NCBI RefSeq assembly: GCF_900104135.1
Contig: NZ_FNIV01000005.1
Location: forward strand, 1 to 45,475
Direction: 5' to 3'
Length of the DNA: 45,475 bases
From: Halomonas shengliensis
Lineage (GTDB): Bacteria > Pseudomonadota > Gammaproteobacteria > Pseudomonadales > Halomonadaceae
Below are positions 1-7,348 of the stretch, in pieces. A program made the translations under genes and the position numbers. How positions within the stretch are numbered: position 1 is the first letter of the stretch; each line of letters starts with the position of its first letter. The notes beneath the pieces are model-generated. The model saw nothing but the letters and a program-made list of their open reading frames with translations, was not told the DNA's origin and ran no database searches.

Positions 1-42
1 TCCCTATGCGTCAAGGTAGTTGTCACCTAAACCGATTGAGAG

Positions 43-552
43 GTGATCAACGTGCGTTACCCCGCAGAGCGTAAGGAAGCCATCCTCAAGAAGATGGCAC
101 CGCCCATGAGCATGACCATCCCGGAACTGGCCGCGCAGGAAGGCATCACAGCAACAACCCTCTACAATTGGCGGAAACAGGCCAGAGCACGAGGACAGGT
201 TTTGCCATCACGTTCTACCCAGCCAGATCAGTGGACCAGTCAGGAGAAGTTCCAGATCGTCCTGGAGACAGCTCCGATGAACGAGGCTGAAGTCAGCGCC
301 TACTGCCGCGAGCGCGGGCTCTACCCCGAGCAGGTGGAGGCCTGGCGGGATGCCTGCATGAACGCCAACGACGATGCGGCAGCGCAGGCCAAGCAGCTTC
401 GACAGGCGCGTAAGGCGGAGCAGAAGCGGCTCCGTAAGCTGGAGCGCGAGCTGCACCGCAAGGACAAGGCCCTGGCCGAGACGGCGGCGCTGTTGGCCCT
501 GTCAAAAAAAGCCGAGGCGATCTGGGGCACGACCAACGACGAGGACGACTGA
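43..552 (+). CDS. IS3-family transposase OrfA
   Basis: This is the 169-residue N-terminal, DNA-binding part of an IS3-type transposase. Residues 1-50 carry a helix-turn-helix of the transposase_8 kind (TIPELAAQEGITATTLYNWR), which binds the IS ends. A second HTH-like stretch follows at about 68-105, then a lysine- and arginine-rich coiled coil at 115-155 with a leucine-zipper look. The start is GTG at 43, with another GTG at 52. Codons TCA AAA AAA GCC at 502-513 form the slippery site: a -1 slip moves the ribosome into the phase of orfB, which is open from there to 1610. OrfA alone normally acts as a regulator of transposition. Confidence 0.85.
   Translation: MINVRYPAERKEAILKKMAPPMSMTIPELAAQEGITATTLYNWRKQARARGQVLPSRSTQPDQWTSQEKFQIVLETAPMNEAEVSAYCRERGLYPEQVEAWRDACMNANDDAAAQAKQLRQARKAEQKRLRKLERELHRKDKALAETAALLALSKKAEAIWGTTNDEDD
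504..510 (+). other. -1 programmed frameshift site (A7) of the IS
   Basis: Seven consecutive A in the context TCA AAA AAA GCC of orfA. Slipping back one base here continues into the orfB phase without a stop (I read the codons through 504-579). Runs of A are the standard slippery site in IS3 elements, and no comparable A run stands out elsewhere in this GC-rich window. Confidence 0.75.
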
Positions 553-578
553 CCAGCCTCCCGGATCGCCAGCGTATC

Positions 579-1610
579 GTGACTCTGGTGCAAGACGCCC
601 AGCGTGACGGTGCTCGGCTGGCCAAGGCCTGTCAGGTGATGGGCATCCATGTGCGAACCTATTACCGCTGGGTTGCGGAAGGCGAGGTGACGGCGGATCG
701 CCGCCCCGACGCCGATCGCCCGGAGCCGGCCAACAAGCTGTCGCCCGAGGAACGAGAGGCTGTTGTGGCGCTGTGCAACGCCCCGGAGTATCGGAGCCGC
801 CCTCCCGCCTTCATCGTGGCCGATCAGGCGGACAAGGGCCACTACCTGGCCTCTGAGTCGACGATGTACCGAGTGCTTCATGAATATGACCAGCAACACC
901 ATCGGGGCCGACAGCAGGCCCCACAGCGCAAGCGACCGCCGACCACGCACCAGGCCACAGCGCCAAACCGGCTTTGGTGCTGGGATATCAGCTGGTTGCC
1001 GGGCCCTGCACGCGGTACCTGGTGGTACCTGTACCTGATCATGGACGTCTTCAGCCGCAAGATCGTTGGGCACGAGGTCTATGAAACCGAGACCGGCGAG
1101 CTGGCCGCCGAGCTGATCCAGAAGGCCTGCTGGCGAGAGCACCTCACCGATCGTCACAAGCCTTTGATTTTGCATTCCGATAACGGCAGCCCGATGAAGG
1201 CGGCGACCTTCCTGGAAAAGCTCTACGATCTGGGCATCACCCCGTCGTACAGCCGGCCAAGGGTCAGCAACGACAACGCCTTCGCCGAGTCGGCCTTCAA
1301 GACACTGAAGTACCGGCCGGGGTTCCCCGCCGACGGCTTCGCCACACTGGCCGAGGCACAAGACTGGGTCCAGCAATTCACCGAGTGGTACAACCATGAG
1401 CACCGGCACAGCGCCCTGCGCTACGTCACGCCGAGCCAGCGTCATAACGGCGAGGCAAAAGGCATTCTGACGCAGCGCCGAGAGGTTTTTGAAGCCGCGA
1501 AGCAGCGCCACCCGGAACGGTGGTCAGGTGACATCCGGAAACTCAGCCTGCCGGATGTAGTGCACCTAAATCCCGAACGGGACCCAGTGCCACAGGCCGC
1601 AGGATTTTAA
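579..1610 (+). CDS. IS3-family transposase OrfB (DDE integrase domain)
   Basis: This is the catalytic half of the transposase. After an HTH_21-like region (residues 1-110) comes an RNase-H-fold rve integrase domain with the DDE triad: Asp in CWDIS, Asp in HSDNG and Glu in AFAESAFK. The last two are separated by about 35 residues, which is diagnostic of IS3. The C-terminal motif WYNHEHRHSALRYVTP is also typical. The listed start is a GTG, but the phase is open upstream to the A7 run at 504-510, so the working product is probably the OrfAB fusion made by -1 frameshifting rather than OrfB alone. No internal stops or missing catalytic residues are seen. Confidence 0.87.
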   Translation: MTLVQDAQRDGARLAKACQVMGIHVRTYYRWVAEGEVTADRRPDADRPEPANKLSPEEREAVVALCNAPEYRSRPPAFIVADQADKGHYLASESTMYRVLHEYDQQHHRGRQQAPQRKRPPTTHQATAPNRLWCWDISWLPGPARGTWWYLYLIMDVFSRKIVGHEVYETETGELAAELIQKACWREHLTDRHKPLILHSDNGSPMKAATFLEKLYDLGITPSYSRPRVSNDNAFAESAFKTLKYRPGFPADGFATLAEAQDWVQQFTEWYNHEHRHSALRYVTPSQRHNGEAKGILTQRREVFEAAKQRHPERWSGDIRKLSLPDVVHLNPERDPVPQAAGF

Positions 1611-1629
1611 AGAGCTGAAGTCATTTTAT

Positions 1630-1779
1630 ATGGCAACTATGTTGACAGACTCCGGGCTCGTTGGCGATCCGGTTCTGATTGTTCTGGGCAACAGTTCCAT
1701 CGGCAACGCGGCGCTGGAGGTATTGGACGATCGCGACATCGACTACCTGAGACGTCTGCGGAGTCATAAGGGATTGTAG
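1630..1779 (+). pseudogene. Short open frame starting inside the IS right end (fragment of an interrupted gene?)
   Basis: A 49-codon open frame whose ATG lies within the right inverted repeat of the IS and which then runs into the flanking DNA to a TAG at 1777. The flanking part reads like coding sequence (VLIVLGNSSIGNAALEVLDD, ending RSHKGL), but I do not recognise the family. The simplest reading is the 3' remnant of a gene split by the insertion, with its 5' part beyond the left window edge. No ribosome binding site is visible and expression is doubtful. Confidence 0.25.
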
Positions 1780-2077
1780 AAACAAACCGCACCGCTCCTG
1801 AGCCAACTACCAGCCAGGGCAACCGAGCAGCCTTGCCGATGGTGCCACGACCGTGAGTAACGAGCATGTTCCTGGCCGGCACCGTGTCGGTCCGATGGTT
1901 CAGGAACGCTTTGATGGTCTGGCCAAGGAAGATCTCGACTCTGATTCTGGGGGGGGATTGCCGTGGTATCCAATGGATGATCAGCGGAAGCTGGAATCAC
2001 ACGTGTCTGATAGGGACCAGTTTCGGCCAGGAGAAGCCAAGACAAAAGTATGGGCTCAGGTATGGGCTGGAAAGATT
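1780..2077. other. Non-coding or degraded DNA between IS and tRNA-Ser
   Basis: About 300 bases without a gene I can defend. Open frames of 60-80 codons exist on both strands but none has a recognisable domain, good ribosome binding site or typical codon use. The DNA is visibly less GC-rich than the chromosome to the right of 2211. The location next to the 3' end of a tRNA gene suggests eroded mobile-element or island DNA. Confidence 0.5.
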
Positions 2078-2111
2078 TAAAAAAAGAAAAAGCCGCTGAA
2101 ATCAGCGGCTT
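2078..2111 (-). terminator. Rho-independent terminator of tRNA-Ser
   Basis: On the minus strand, just past the tRNA 3' end, a hairpin AGCCGCTGA / TCAGCGGCT (2091-2110) is followed by a U-rich run (2078-2090). Position and structure fit a classical intrinsic terminator for the tRNA transcript. Confidence 0.85.
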
Positions 2112-2123
2112 ATCTATATTCGG

Positions 2124-2211
2124 TGGCGGAGGGGGAGGGATTCGAACCCTCGAAGCCTTTCGACTTACACACTTTCCAGGCGTGCTCCTTCGACCACTCG
2201 GACACCCCTCC
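2124..2211 (-). tRNA. tRNA-Ser (anticodon GGA)
   Basis: An 88-nt class II tRNA on the minus strand. The acceptor strands GGAGGGG and CCCCTCC pair exactly, followed by discriminator G and an encoded CCA (TGG at 2124-2126 on the plus strand). The anticodon loop reads CTGGAAA, giving anticodon GGA (serine codons UCC/UCU). The T arm GAGGGTTCGAATCCCTC and a long variable arm, as expected for serine, are present. The 3' end faces the IS-containing DNA at 1-2110, the orientation in which tRNA genes serve as integration targets. Confidence 0.95.
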
Positions 2212-2388
2212 GCATTGTGGTTCTCACGCCCGGGCGGCTCGCCTTTCGCGTCAGAACGGCGCGTATGGTAACGAGCTAAGTGCGCGAATGCAAGAGGTTT
2301 ACGGGTCGGGCGCGAGGATCGCGCTGCGAGGTGTCCGGGCGGCGGCTCTCGGCTATGCTGGTGACGAATCCACGACAGGGAGAGTCCC

Positions 2389-2832
2389 ATGTCCTTGCGC
2401 ACCACGTCCTTCCCCGCCATCGCCGCCGTCCTGCTGCTGGCGCTGCCCCTCGCCGCCCAGGCCGAGACCCCCAACATCGTGCCGGGTGAGTGGGAGTTCA
2501 CCAGCACCACCTCGGTGGCTGGCGACCTGCCGATTCCCGACCAGACCGAGACCACCCGCGAGTGCATCGCCCAGGGCGACCTCGACGACCCCGACTTCCA
2601 GATGATCGAGGCGGAGGAGGGCTGCGAGCTGCTCGAGCACAGCGTCTCCGTCGACGGCATGGACTACCGGATGATGTGCGCGGCCGAGGGCGGCCAGGCG
2701 GACATCGTCGGCCATATGGACTTCCTCGGCGAGACCACCGAGGGCGAGGTGACGGTCACCGTGCAGTCGCCGCAGATGGGCGAGATGGTGATGAACACCG
2801 AGGTGACCGGCCGACGTATCGGTGACTGCTGA
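2389..2832 (+). CDS. DUF3617-family periplasmic protein
   Basis: A 147-residue protein with a clear Sec signal peptide (MSLRTTSFPAIAAVLLLALP, cleavage near AQA-E at about residue 25). The mature part follows the DUF3617 pattern: an opening PGEWEFT..., a pair of Cys-containing segments (REC, EGCELLEH) and a closing GRRIGDC, which suggests periplasmic disulphide bonds. The family has no established function. A ribosome binding site (AGGGAG) lies 6 bases before the ATG. The gene is convergent with the RND pump gene, with a strong palindrome between them, and appears to be transcribed alone. Confidence 0.8.
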   Translation: MSLRTTSFPAIAAVLLLALPLAAQAETPNIVPGEWEFTSTTSVAGDLPIPDQTETTRECIAQGDLDDPDFQMIEAEEGCELLEHSVSVDGMDYRMMCAAEGGQADIVGHMDFLGETTEGEVTVTVQSPQMGEMVMNTEVTGRRIGDC

Positions 2833-2848
2833 CGGCACCTACACAGCC

Positions 2849-2894
2849 CGCCACGCGAAGACGGCCACCCTGGGGTGGCCGTCTTCGCGTGGCG
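2849..2894. terminator. Two-way terminator palindrome between DUF3617 and RND genes
   Basis: A 20-bp perfect stem (2851-2870 with 2873-2892), extendable by two more pairs, sits between two convergent genes whose stop codons lie 19 bases to the left and 6 bases to the right. There is no strong U tract on either side, so termination may rely on the stability of the hairpin. It also protects the 3' ends of both mRNAs. Confidence 0.7.
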
Positions 2895-2899
2895 CGGGC

Positions 2900-5800
2900 T
2901 CAGTGCCCTTCCGGGGTGGCCTCCATCTCGTGTTCCAGGCGCCTGGCCACCTCGCCCGGGGAGCCGGTGCGGCGTGCCAGCAGGTCGTAGGCCACCGGCA
3001 CCACGAACAGCGTGAACAGGGTGGCGGCGGCCAGGCCGCAGAGGATCACGATGCCGATCACCAGGCGGGTCTCGGCGCCGGCACCGCTGGAGACGATTAG
3101 CGGCACGGCGCCCGCCATGGTGGTCACGGCGGTCATCACGATGGGGCGCAGGCGGGTCACCGAGGCCTCCACCAGCGCCTCGTGGAAGGCCATCCCCTGG
3201 TCGCGCAGCTGGTTGGCGAACTCCACGATCAGGATGCCGTTCTTGGCGGCGAGCCCCACCAGCATCACCAGCCCCACCTGGCTGTAGATGTTGAGCGACT
3301 GCCCGGTGAGGTAGAGCCCGAGTAGGGCGCCGCACAGCGCCAGGGGCACGGTGAGCATGATCACGAAGGGGTGCACGAAGCTCTCGAACTGGCCGGCCAG
3401 CACCAGGAACACCACCAGGATGCCCATGCCCAGCAGGAAGACGGTGGCGCCGCTGGCCTCGCGGTAGTCCCGCGAGGCGCCCTTGACGTCGGTCTGGGCC
3501 TCGGCGGGCAGCACCTCGCGCACCGCCTCCTCCAGGTAATCCAGCGCCTCGCCCAGCGGGTAGCCGTCGGCCAGGTCCGCCTCGATGGTGATCGCGCGCA
3601 CGCGGTTGAAGCGGTTGAGGGTGCTGGGGCCGGCGAAGTCGGCCAGGGTCACCAGGCTGGCCAGGGGGATCAGCTCGCCGCTGCGCTGGGAGCGCACCTG
3701 CAGGCTCTCCAGGCTACTCGGGCTGGAGCGGGCACCGGGCGCGCCCTCGAGGATGACGTCATACTCCTCGCCGTCGTCGATGTAGCGGGTGGCGGTGCGT
3801 CCGCCCAGCAGCGTCTCCAGGGTGCGGCCGATCTCGGTGACGGTGACCCCGAGCTCGGCGGCGCGCTGGTAGTCGATGCTCACCTCGAGCTGCGGCTGGG
3901 TCTCCTCGTAGTCGCTGTCCAGGCCGGTGAGGCGGGGGTTGTCCTCGCGGATATGCGCGAAGAGGGTGTCGCGCCAGCTCTCGAGCTCCTCGTAGGTGCC
4001 GCCGCCGAGCACGAACTGCACCGGCTTCTCGACGCTGGAGCCGAAGCCCTGGCGCATCACCGGGAAGGCGCGCACCCCGGGCAGGTCGGCGAGTGTCTGG
4101 CGAATCTCGTCCATGATCGCCCAGGCCGAGCGGCGCTCGCCCCAGTCGGCCAGGTTGACGATCACGAAGCCGCTGTTGAAGTTCTCGATGTTGCCCCAGC
4201 CCCGCGGGGCGCGCACCACCACGCGCTCCACCTCGCCGGTCTCGACCATGGGCAGCAGGCGCGCCTCGATCTCGTCCATGTAGTCGAGCATGTAGTCGTA
4301 GGTGGCGCCGGGCGGGCCGTTGACCAGCACCCAGAAGTTGCCGCGGTCCTCCTGGGGGGTGTACTCGTTGGGCAGCGTGGCGTTGAGCCACAGCATGCCG
4401 CCGATCAGCGCCAGGAACAGCGCTACCACCAGCAGGCGTAGCCTGAGCACCCGCTCCAGCAGGCGGCGATAGACGCAGCGCACGTGCTCCAGCGCCCACT
4501 GCACGGCGTGGGCCAGGCGCCCCTCGTGCATGCCCGCCTTGAGGATCTTGGAGGCCATCATCGGCGTCAGGGTCAGCGCCAGCAGGCTGGAGATGGCCAC
4601 CGCGGCGGCCAGGGTCAGGGCGAACTCCGAGAACAGCCGGCCGATGTCGCCCTGCAGGAAGCTCAGTGGCACGAACACCGCGATCAGCACCAGGGTGGTG
4701 GCGATCACCGCGAAGGCGATCTGGCGGGTGCCGCGGAAGGCGGCCACCAGCGGGGTCTCGCCGTGGTCGTGCATGCGCCGGTGGATGTTCTCCAGCACCA
4801 CGATGGCGTCGTCGACGATCAGGCCGATGGCCAGCACCAGCGCCAGCAGGGTCAGCAGGTTGATGGTGAAGCCCATCGCCGCCAGGGCGCCGAAGGCACC
4901 GATCAGCGCGATGGGCACGGTGACGGCGGGGATCAGGGTGGTGCGCAGGTTGCCGAGGAACAGGAAGATCGCCACCACCACCAGGCCCATGGCGATGAAC
5001 AGCGTCTGTACCACCTGGGAGATGGCCCCCTCGACGAACACCGAGGAGTCGAAGTTCATCGCCAGGGTCATGCCCTCGGGGAGCCCCGGCTGCTGGCGGG
5101 CCATCTCGGCCTGCACCTCGCGGGAGATCTCCAGCACGTTGGCGGTGGACTGCTTGACCATGCCCAGCCCCACCATGGGGGTGCCGTTGCCGCGGAAGAT
5201 GGTGCGCTCCTCCACCGCGCCGACCTCCACCCGGGCGACGTCGCCCAGGCGCACCAGGTAGCCGTCCTCGGCCTCGTCCAGCACCAGGCCACGGAAGTCC
5301 TCCGGGGTGGCGAAGCCGCGTGGCAGGCGCACGATGAACTGGCGAGAATCCGACTCGATGGCGCCGCCGGGCAGCTCGACGTTGTCGGCGCGCAGGGCGT
5401 CCTCCACGTCGCCGGCGGTGAGCTTGCGGGCGGCCAGGGCGTCGGCGTCGAGCCATACCCGCATGGCGTACTCGCGGCCCCCGCCGATGATCACCCGCGA
5501 CACTCCCGGCTGGATCGAGAAGCGGTCTACCAGGTAGCGGTTGGCGTAGTCGGTGAGCTCCGCCATGCTGTAGTCCTCGCCGGAGAGCGATAGCCAGATC
5601 ACCACCTCGGAGCTGGAGTCCGCCTTCTCCACCTCCGGCGGGTCGGCCTCGTCGGGGAGGTTGCCGGCGGCGTCGGAGATGCGGTCGCGGATGTCGTTGG
5701 CGGCGGCATCGATGTCCTGGTCGAGGCCGAACTCGATCTGGATGCTGGAGCGGCCGTCCTCGCTGGAGGAGGAGATTACCTGAATGCCGGAGACCCCGGC

Positions 5801-6013
5801 GATGCGGTCCTCCAGCACCTGGGTGATGCGGGTCTCCACCACGCTGGCCGAGGCCCCGGGGTAGCGGGTGTCGACGCTGACGATGGGCGGGTCGATGGCG
5901 GGGTACTCCTGCAGCGGCAGGCGCTGCAGGGCGAGCAGGCCGAAGGCGACGATCAGCGCGGCCAGCACCGTGGCCAGCACCGGGCGCTGGACGGAGATAT
6001 CGGAGAGGCGCAT
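2900..6013 (-). CDS. RND efflux transporter, inner-membrane permease (AcrB/MexF type, HAE1)
   Basis: A 1037-residue resistance-nodulation-division pump, full length for the family. Residues 10-30 form TM1. Two large periplasmic loops (about 30-330 and 550-860) contain the porter domains. TM4 carries the proton-relay pair D401-D402 in GLIVDDAIVVLENIHR. The remaining TM bundles follow at about 340-540 and 860-1020. Sequence features such as QRLPLQEYPAIDPP and NLPDEADPP are typical of HAE1 drug/solvent exporters of the MexF/MdtB-like branch. It lies directly after its adaptor gene, overlapping by one base (TGATG-type junction). No outer-membrane channel gene is nearby, so a TolC-like protein coded elsewhere is presumably used. 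The substrate cannot be told from sequence. Confidence 0.93.
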   Translation of the reverse strand: MRLSDISVQRPVLATVLAALIVAFGLLALQRLPLQEYPAIDPPIVSVDTRYPGASASVVETRITQVLEDRIAGVSGIQVISSSSEDGRSSIQIEFGLDQDIDAAANDIRDRISDAAGNLPDEADPPEVEKADSSSEVVIWLSLSGEDYSMAELTDYANRYLVDRFSIQPGVSRVIIGGGREYAMRVWLDADALAARKLTAGDVEDALRADNVELPGGAIESDSRQFIVRLPRGFATPEDFRGLVLDEAEDGYLVRLGDVARVEVGAVEERTIFRGNGTPMVGLGMVKQSTANVLEISREVQAEMARQQPGLPEGMTLAMNFDSSVFVEGAISQVVQTLFIAMGLVVVAIFLFLGNLRTTLIPAVTVPIALIGAFGALAAMGFTINLLTLLALVLAIGLIVDDAIVVLENIHRRMHDHGETPLVAAFRGTRQIAFAVIATTLVLIAVFVPLSFLQGDIGRLFSEFALTLAAAVAISSLLALTLTPMMASKILKAGMHEGRLAHAVQWALEHVRCVYRRLLERVLRLRLLVVALFLALIGGMLWLNATLPNEYTPQEDRGNFWVLVNGPPGATYDYMLDYMDEIEARLLPMVETGEVERVVVRAPRGWGNIENFNSGFVIVNLADWGERRSAWAIMDEIRQTLADLPGVRAFPVMRQGFGSSVEKPVQFVLGGGTYEELESWRDTLFAHIREDNPRLTGLDSDYEETQPQLEVSIDYQRAAELGVTVTEIGRTLETLLGGRTATRYIDDGEEYDVILEGAPGARSSPSSLESLQVRSQRSGELIPLASLVTLADFAGPSTLNRFNRVRAITIEADLADGYPLGEALDYLEEAVREVLPAEAQTDVKGASRDYREASGATVFLLGMGILVVFLVLAGQFESFVHPFVIMLTVPLALCGALLGLYLTGQSLNIYSQVGLVMLVGLAAKNGILIVEFANQLRDQGMAFHEALVEASVTRLRPIVMTAVTTMAGAVPLIVSSGAGAETRLVIGIVILCGLAAATLFTLFVVPVAYDLLARRTGSPGEVARRLEHEMEATPEGH

Positions 6014-7122
6014 CAGCCGTTGGCCTCCGCCGCGTCACGCCCCTGGCGCAGCAGCTCCGGCACCGTGGTGGTGTCGTCGAGGATGCCCAGCAGGCGGGTC
6101 GGCTGGCCGTCGCGCACCCGCTCGGTGCCATGGGCCACCACCAGCTGGCCCTCCTGGAGGCCGTCGAGCACCTCCACCTCGCCCTTGCGGCGGGCGCCGA
6201 TGGTGATCTCGCGGCGCGTCACCCGGTACGCGTCGTCAGGATCCAGGGTCAGCACGAACTGGCGGCGCCCCTCGGGGATCAGCGACGCCTCGGGGATCAC
6301 CAGGGTCTCCCGCGACGCGCGGTGCACTTCCACGTTCATCAGCATCCCGGGGCGCAGCCGCCCCTCGGGGTTGTCGAGCCGAGCGCGCACGGTGACGCTG
6401 CGGCTGACCGGGTCGATGCGGGTGCCGATGGTGGCGATCTCGCCCTGGAAGGGGCTGTCGGGGTAGGCGCCGCTGGTGGCGGTGAGCGGCAGCCCCGGCG
6501 AGAGCTCGCCCAGGGCCAGCTCCGGCAGGGTGAAGTCGAGCTTCATCACGTCGAGCTTGTCCAGGGTGACCAGCGCGGTGCCCGGCGTCACCAGGCTGCC
6601 CACGCTGACGTTGCGAAAGCCCACCCGTCCGGCGAAGGGGGCGTGCAGGCGGTAGTCGGCCAGGCTCGCCTCCAGCGCCTGGATCTCCGCCTCCACCTGG
6701 CGCAGCCGCGCCTGGGCGTCCTCCAGGTCGCCGCGGGGCGCCAGGTTGCGGCTCTGCAGCTGGCTCAGGCGGTTGACGGCGTTGCGGCGCTCGTCGCGCA
6801 GCGCCTGGGCGGCACGCAGCTCGGCGAGGGCCTCGTCGTCGGCCAGGCGCACCAGCAGCTGGCCCGCCTCCACCTCCTGGCCGTCGCGGAAGTTAAGCTC
6901 GCGCACGATATCGGTCACCGTGGCCGAGAGGGTGATGCTCTCGTCGGCATGCAGGGTGCCCAGCGCCTGCAGCGGGTCGGACCAGTCGTCCAGGCGCGCC
7001 TCGGCGGCGATCACCGCGGTGGGCTGCTGGGCCCGGGCGGGGGAGGACAGCACCAGAGGCGCCAGGGCCAGCAGCAGGGCGAGCAGCATGGGCAGGGGGC
7101 GGAGCGCAAGGGGTAGCGGCAT
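6013..7122 (-). CDS. RND efflux periplasmic adaptor (membrane-fusion protein)
   Basis: About 369 residues from the ATG at 7122. The N-terminus is a signal peptide (PLPMLLALLLALAPLVLSSP, then ARA-Q). Then follow the first half of the biotinyl-lipoyl hairpin (VRELNFRDGQEVEAGQLL), an alpha-helical coiled coil (about 80-140), the second lipoyl half (LHAPFAGRVGFRNVSVGSLV), a beta-barrel domain and a membrane-proximal domain ending near DGQPTRLL. It links the RND pump to an outer-membrane channel. The start is uncertain: in-frame ATG at 7227 has a better Shine-Dalgarno (CAGGAG) but would put 35 residues before the signal peptide, so I prefer 7122. Translation is coupled to the pump gene downstream. 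Confidence 0.88.
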   Translation of the reverse strand: MPLPLALRPLPMLLALLLALAPLVLSSPARAQQPTAVIAAEARLDDWSDPLQALGTLHADESITLSATVTDIVRELNFRDGQEVEAGQLLVRLADDEALAELRAAQALRDERRNAVNRLSQLQSRNLAPRGDLEDAQARLRQVEAEIQALEASLADYRLHAPFAGRVGFRNVSVGSLVTPGTALVTLDKLDVMKLDFTLPELALGELSPGLPLTATSGAYPDSPFQGEIATIGTRIDPVSRSVTVRARLDNPEGRLRPGMLMNVEVHRASRETLVIPEASLIPEGRRQFVLTLDPDDAYRVTRREITIGARRKGEVEVLDGLQEGQLVVAHGTERVRDGQPTRLLGILDDTTTVPELLRQGRDAAEANG

Positions 7123-7240
7123 GGGGGTGATCTTGTCGGTGGACGTTTGAGGCGGCGAGTCGCGCCTTCCTAGACTATGCCGGACGCAGGCCGAGAGTGT
7201 GACAACAATGCACAACCCATCCCGCATCGTCTCCTGTTCA

Positions 7241-7259
7241 ATGTACAAGGCTTGTACAT
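7241..7259. promoter_or_regulatory. Palindromic operator upstream of the RND efflux genes
   Basis: A perfect inverted repeat ATGTACAA-ggc-TTGTACAT in the divergent region between the efflux genes (minus) and the flavoprotein gene (plus). Size and symmetry resemble TetR-family operators, which commonly repress RND pumps. No tetR gene is adjacent in this window. Which of the two directions it controls is not shown by sequence alone. Confidence 0.55.
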
Positions 7260-7271
7260 GATTGGCCAGCC

Positions 7272-7300
7272 TCGGCACCTCGCACCCCGGCTGCTAGAAT
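7272..7300 (+). promoter_or_regulatory. Possible promoter of the flavoprotein gene
   Basis: TCGGCA at 7272-7277 and TAGAAT at 7295-7300 separated by 17 bases, about 50 bases before the start codon at 7349. The -10 is good, the -35 weak. The same TAGAAT -10 occurs before dnaX at 35685. Confidence 0.4.
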
Positions 7301-7348
7301 GCGCGCCTCGCGCTTGAGGGCGCCAACGGGGCAGTCGGAGGCAAGCCA

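Larger units (their letters stand above)
7..1649 (+). mobile_element. IS3-family insertion sequence, complete
   Basis: The element has imperfect terminal inverted repeats flanking two overlapping-phase transposase frames. The left end (about 7-31) and the reverse complement of the right end (about 1623-1649) share, in register, the blocks GTCAA, TAGTTG, CA and TAAA. Between them lie orfA (43-552) and orfB (579-1610), joined by a run of seven A at 504-510, the usual layout of IS3 elements that make a fused OrfAB transposase by -1 frameshifting. I could not identify a convincing target duplication: a TCC occurs near both ends but does not keep the inverted repeats in register. All catalytic residues are present, so the copy looks intact. 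Confidence 0.85.

Noticed and set aside
321..1511. 396-codon antisense frame within the IS
   Set aside because: It is opposite the transposase with intact catalytic residues and shows no recognisable domain or ribosome binding site.
1..1653. TCC target-site duplication of the IS
   Set aside because: Using TCC at 1-3 and 1651-1653 shifts the inverted repeats out of register by two bases, so the duplication is not convincing.
3759..6131. 790-codon open frame overlapping the RND pump gene
   Set aside because: GC-rich shadow frame in the pump gene; Arg/Pro/Gly-rich translation without domains.
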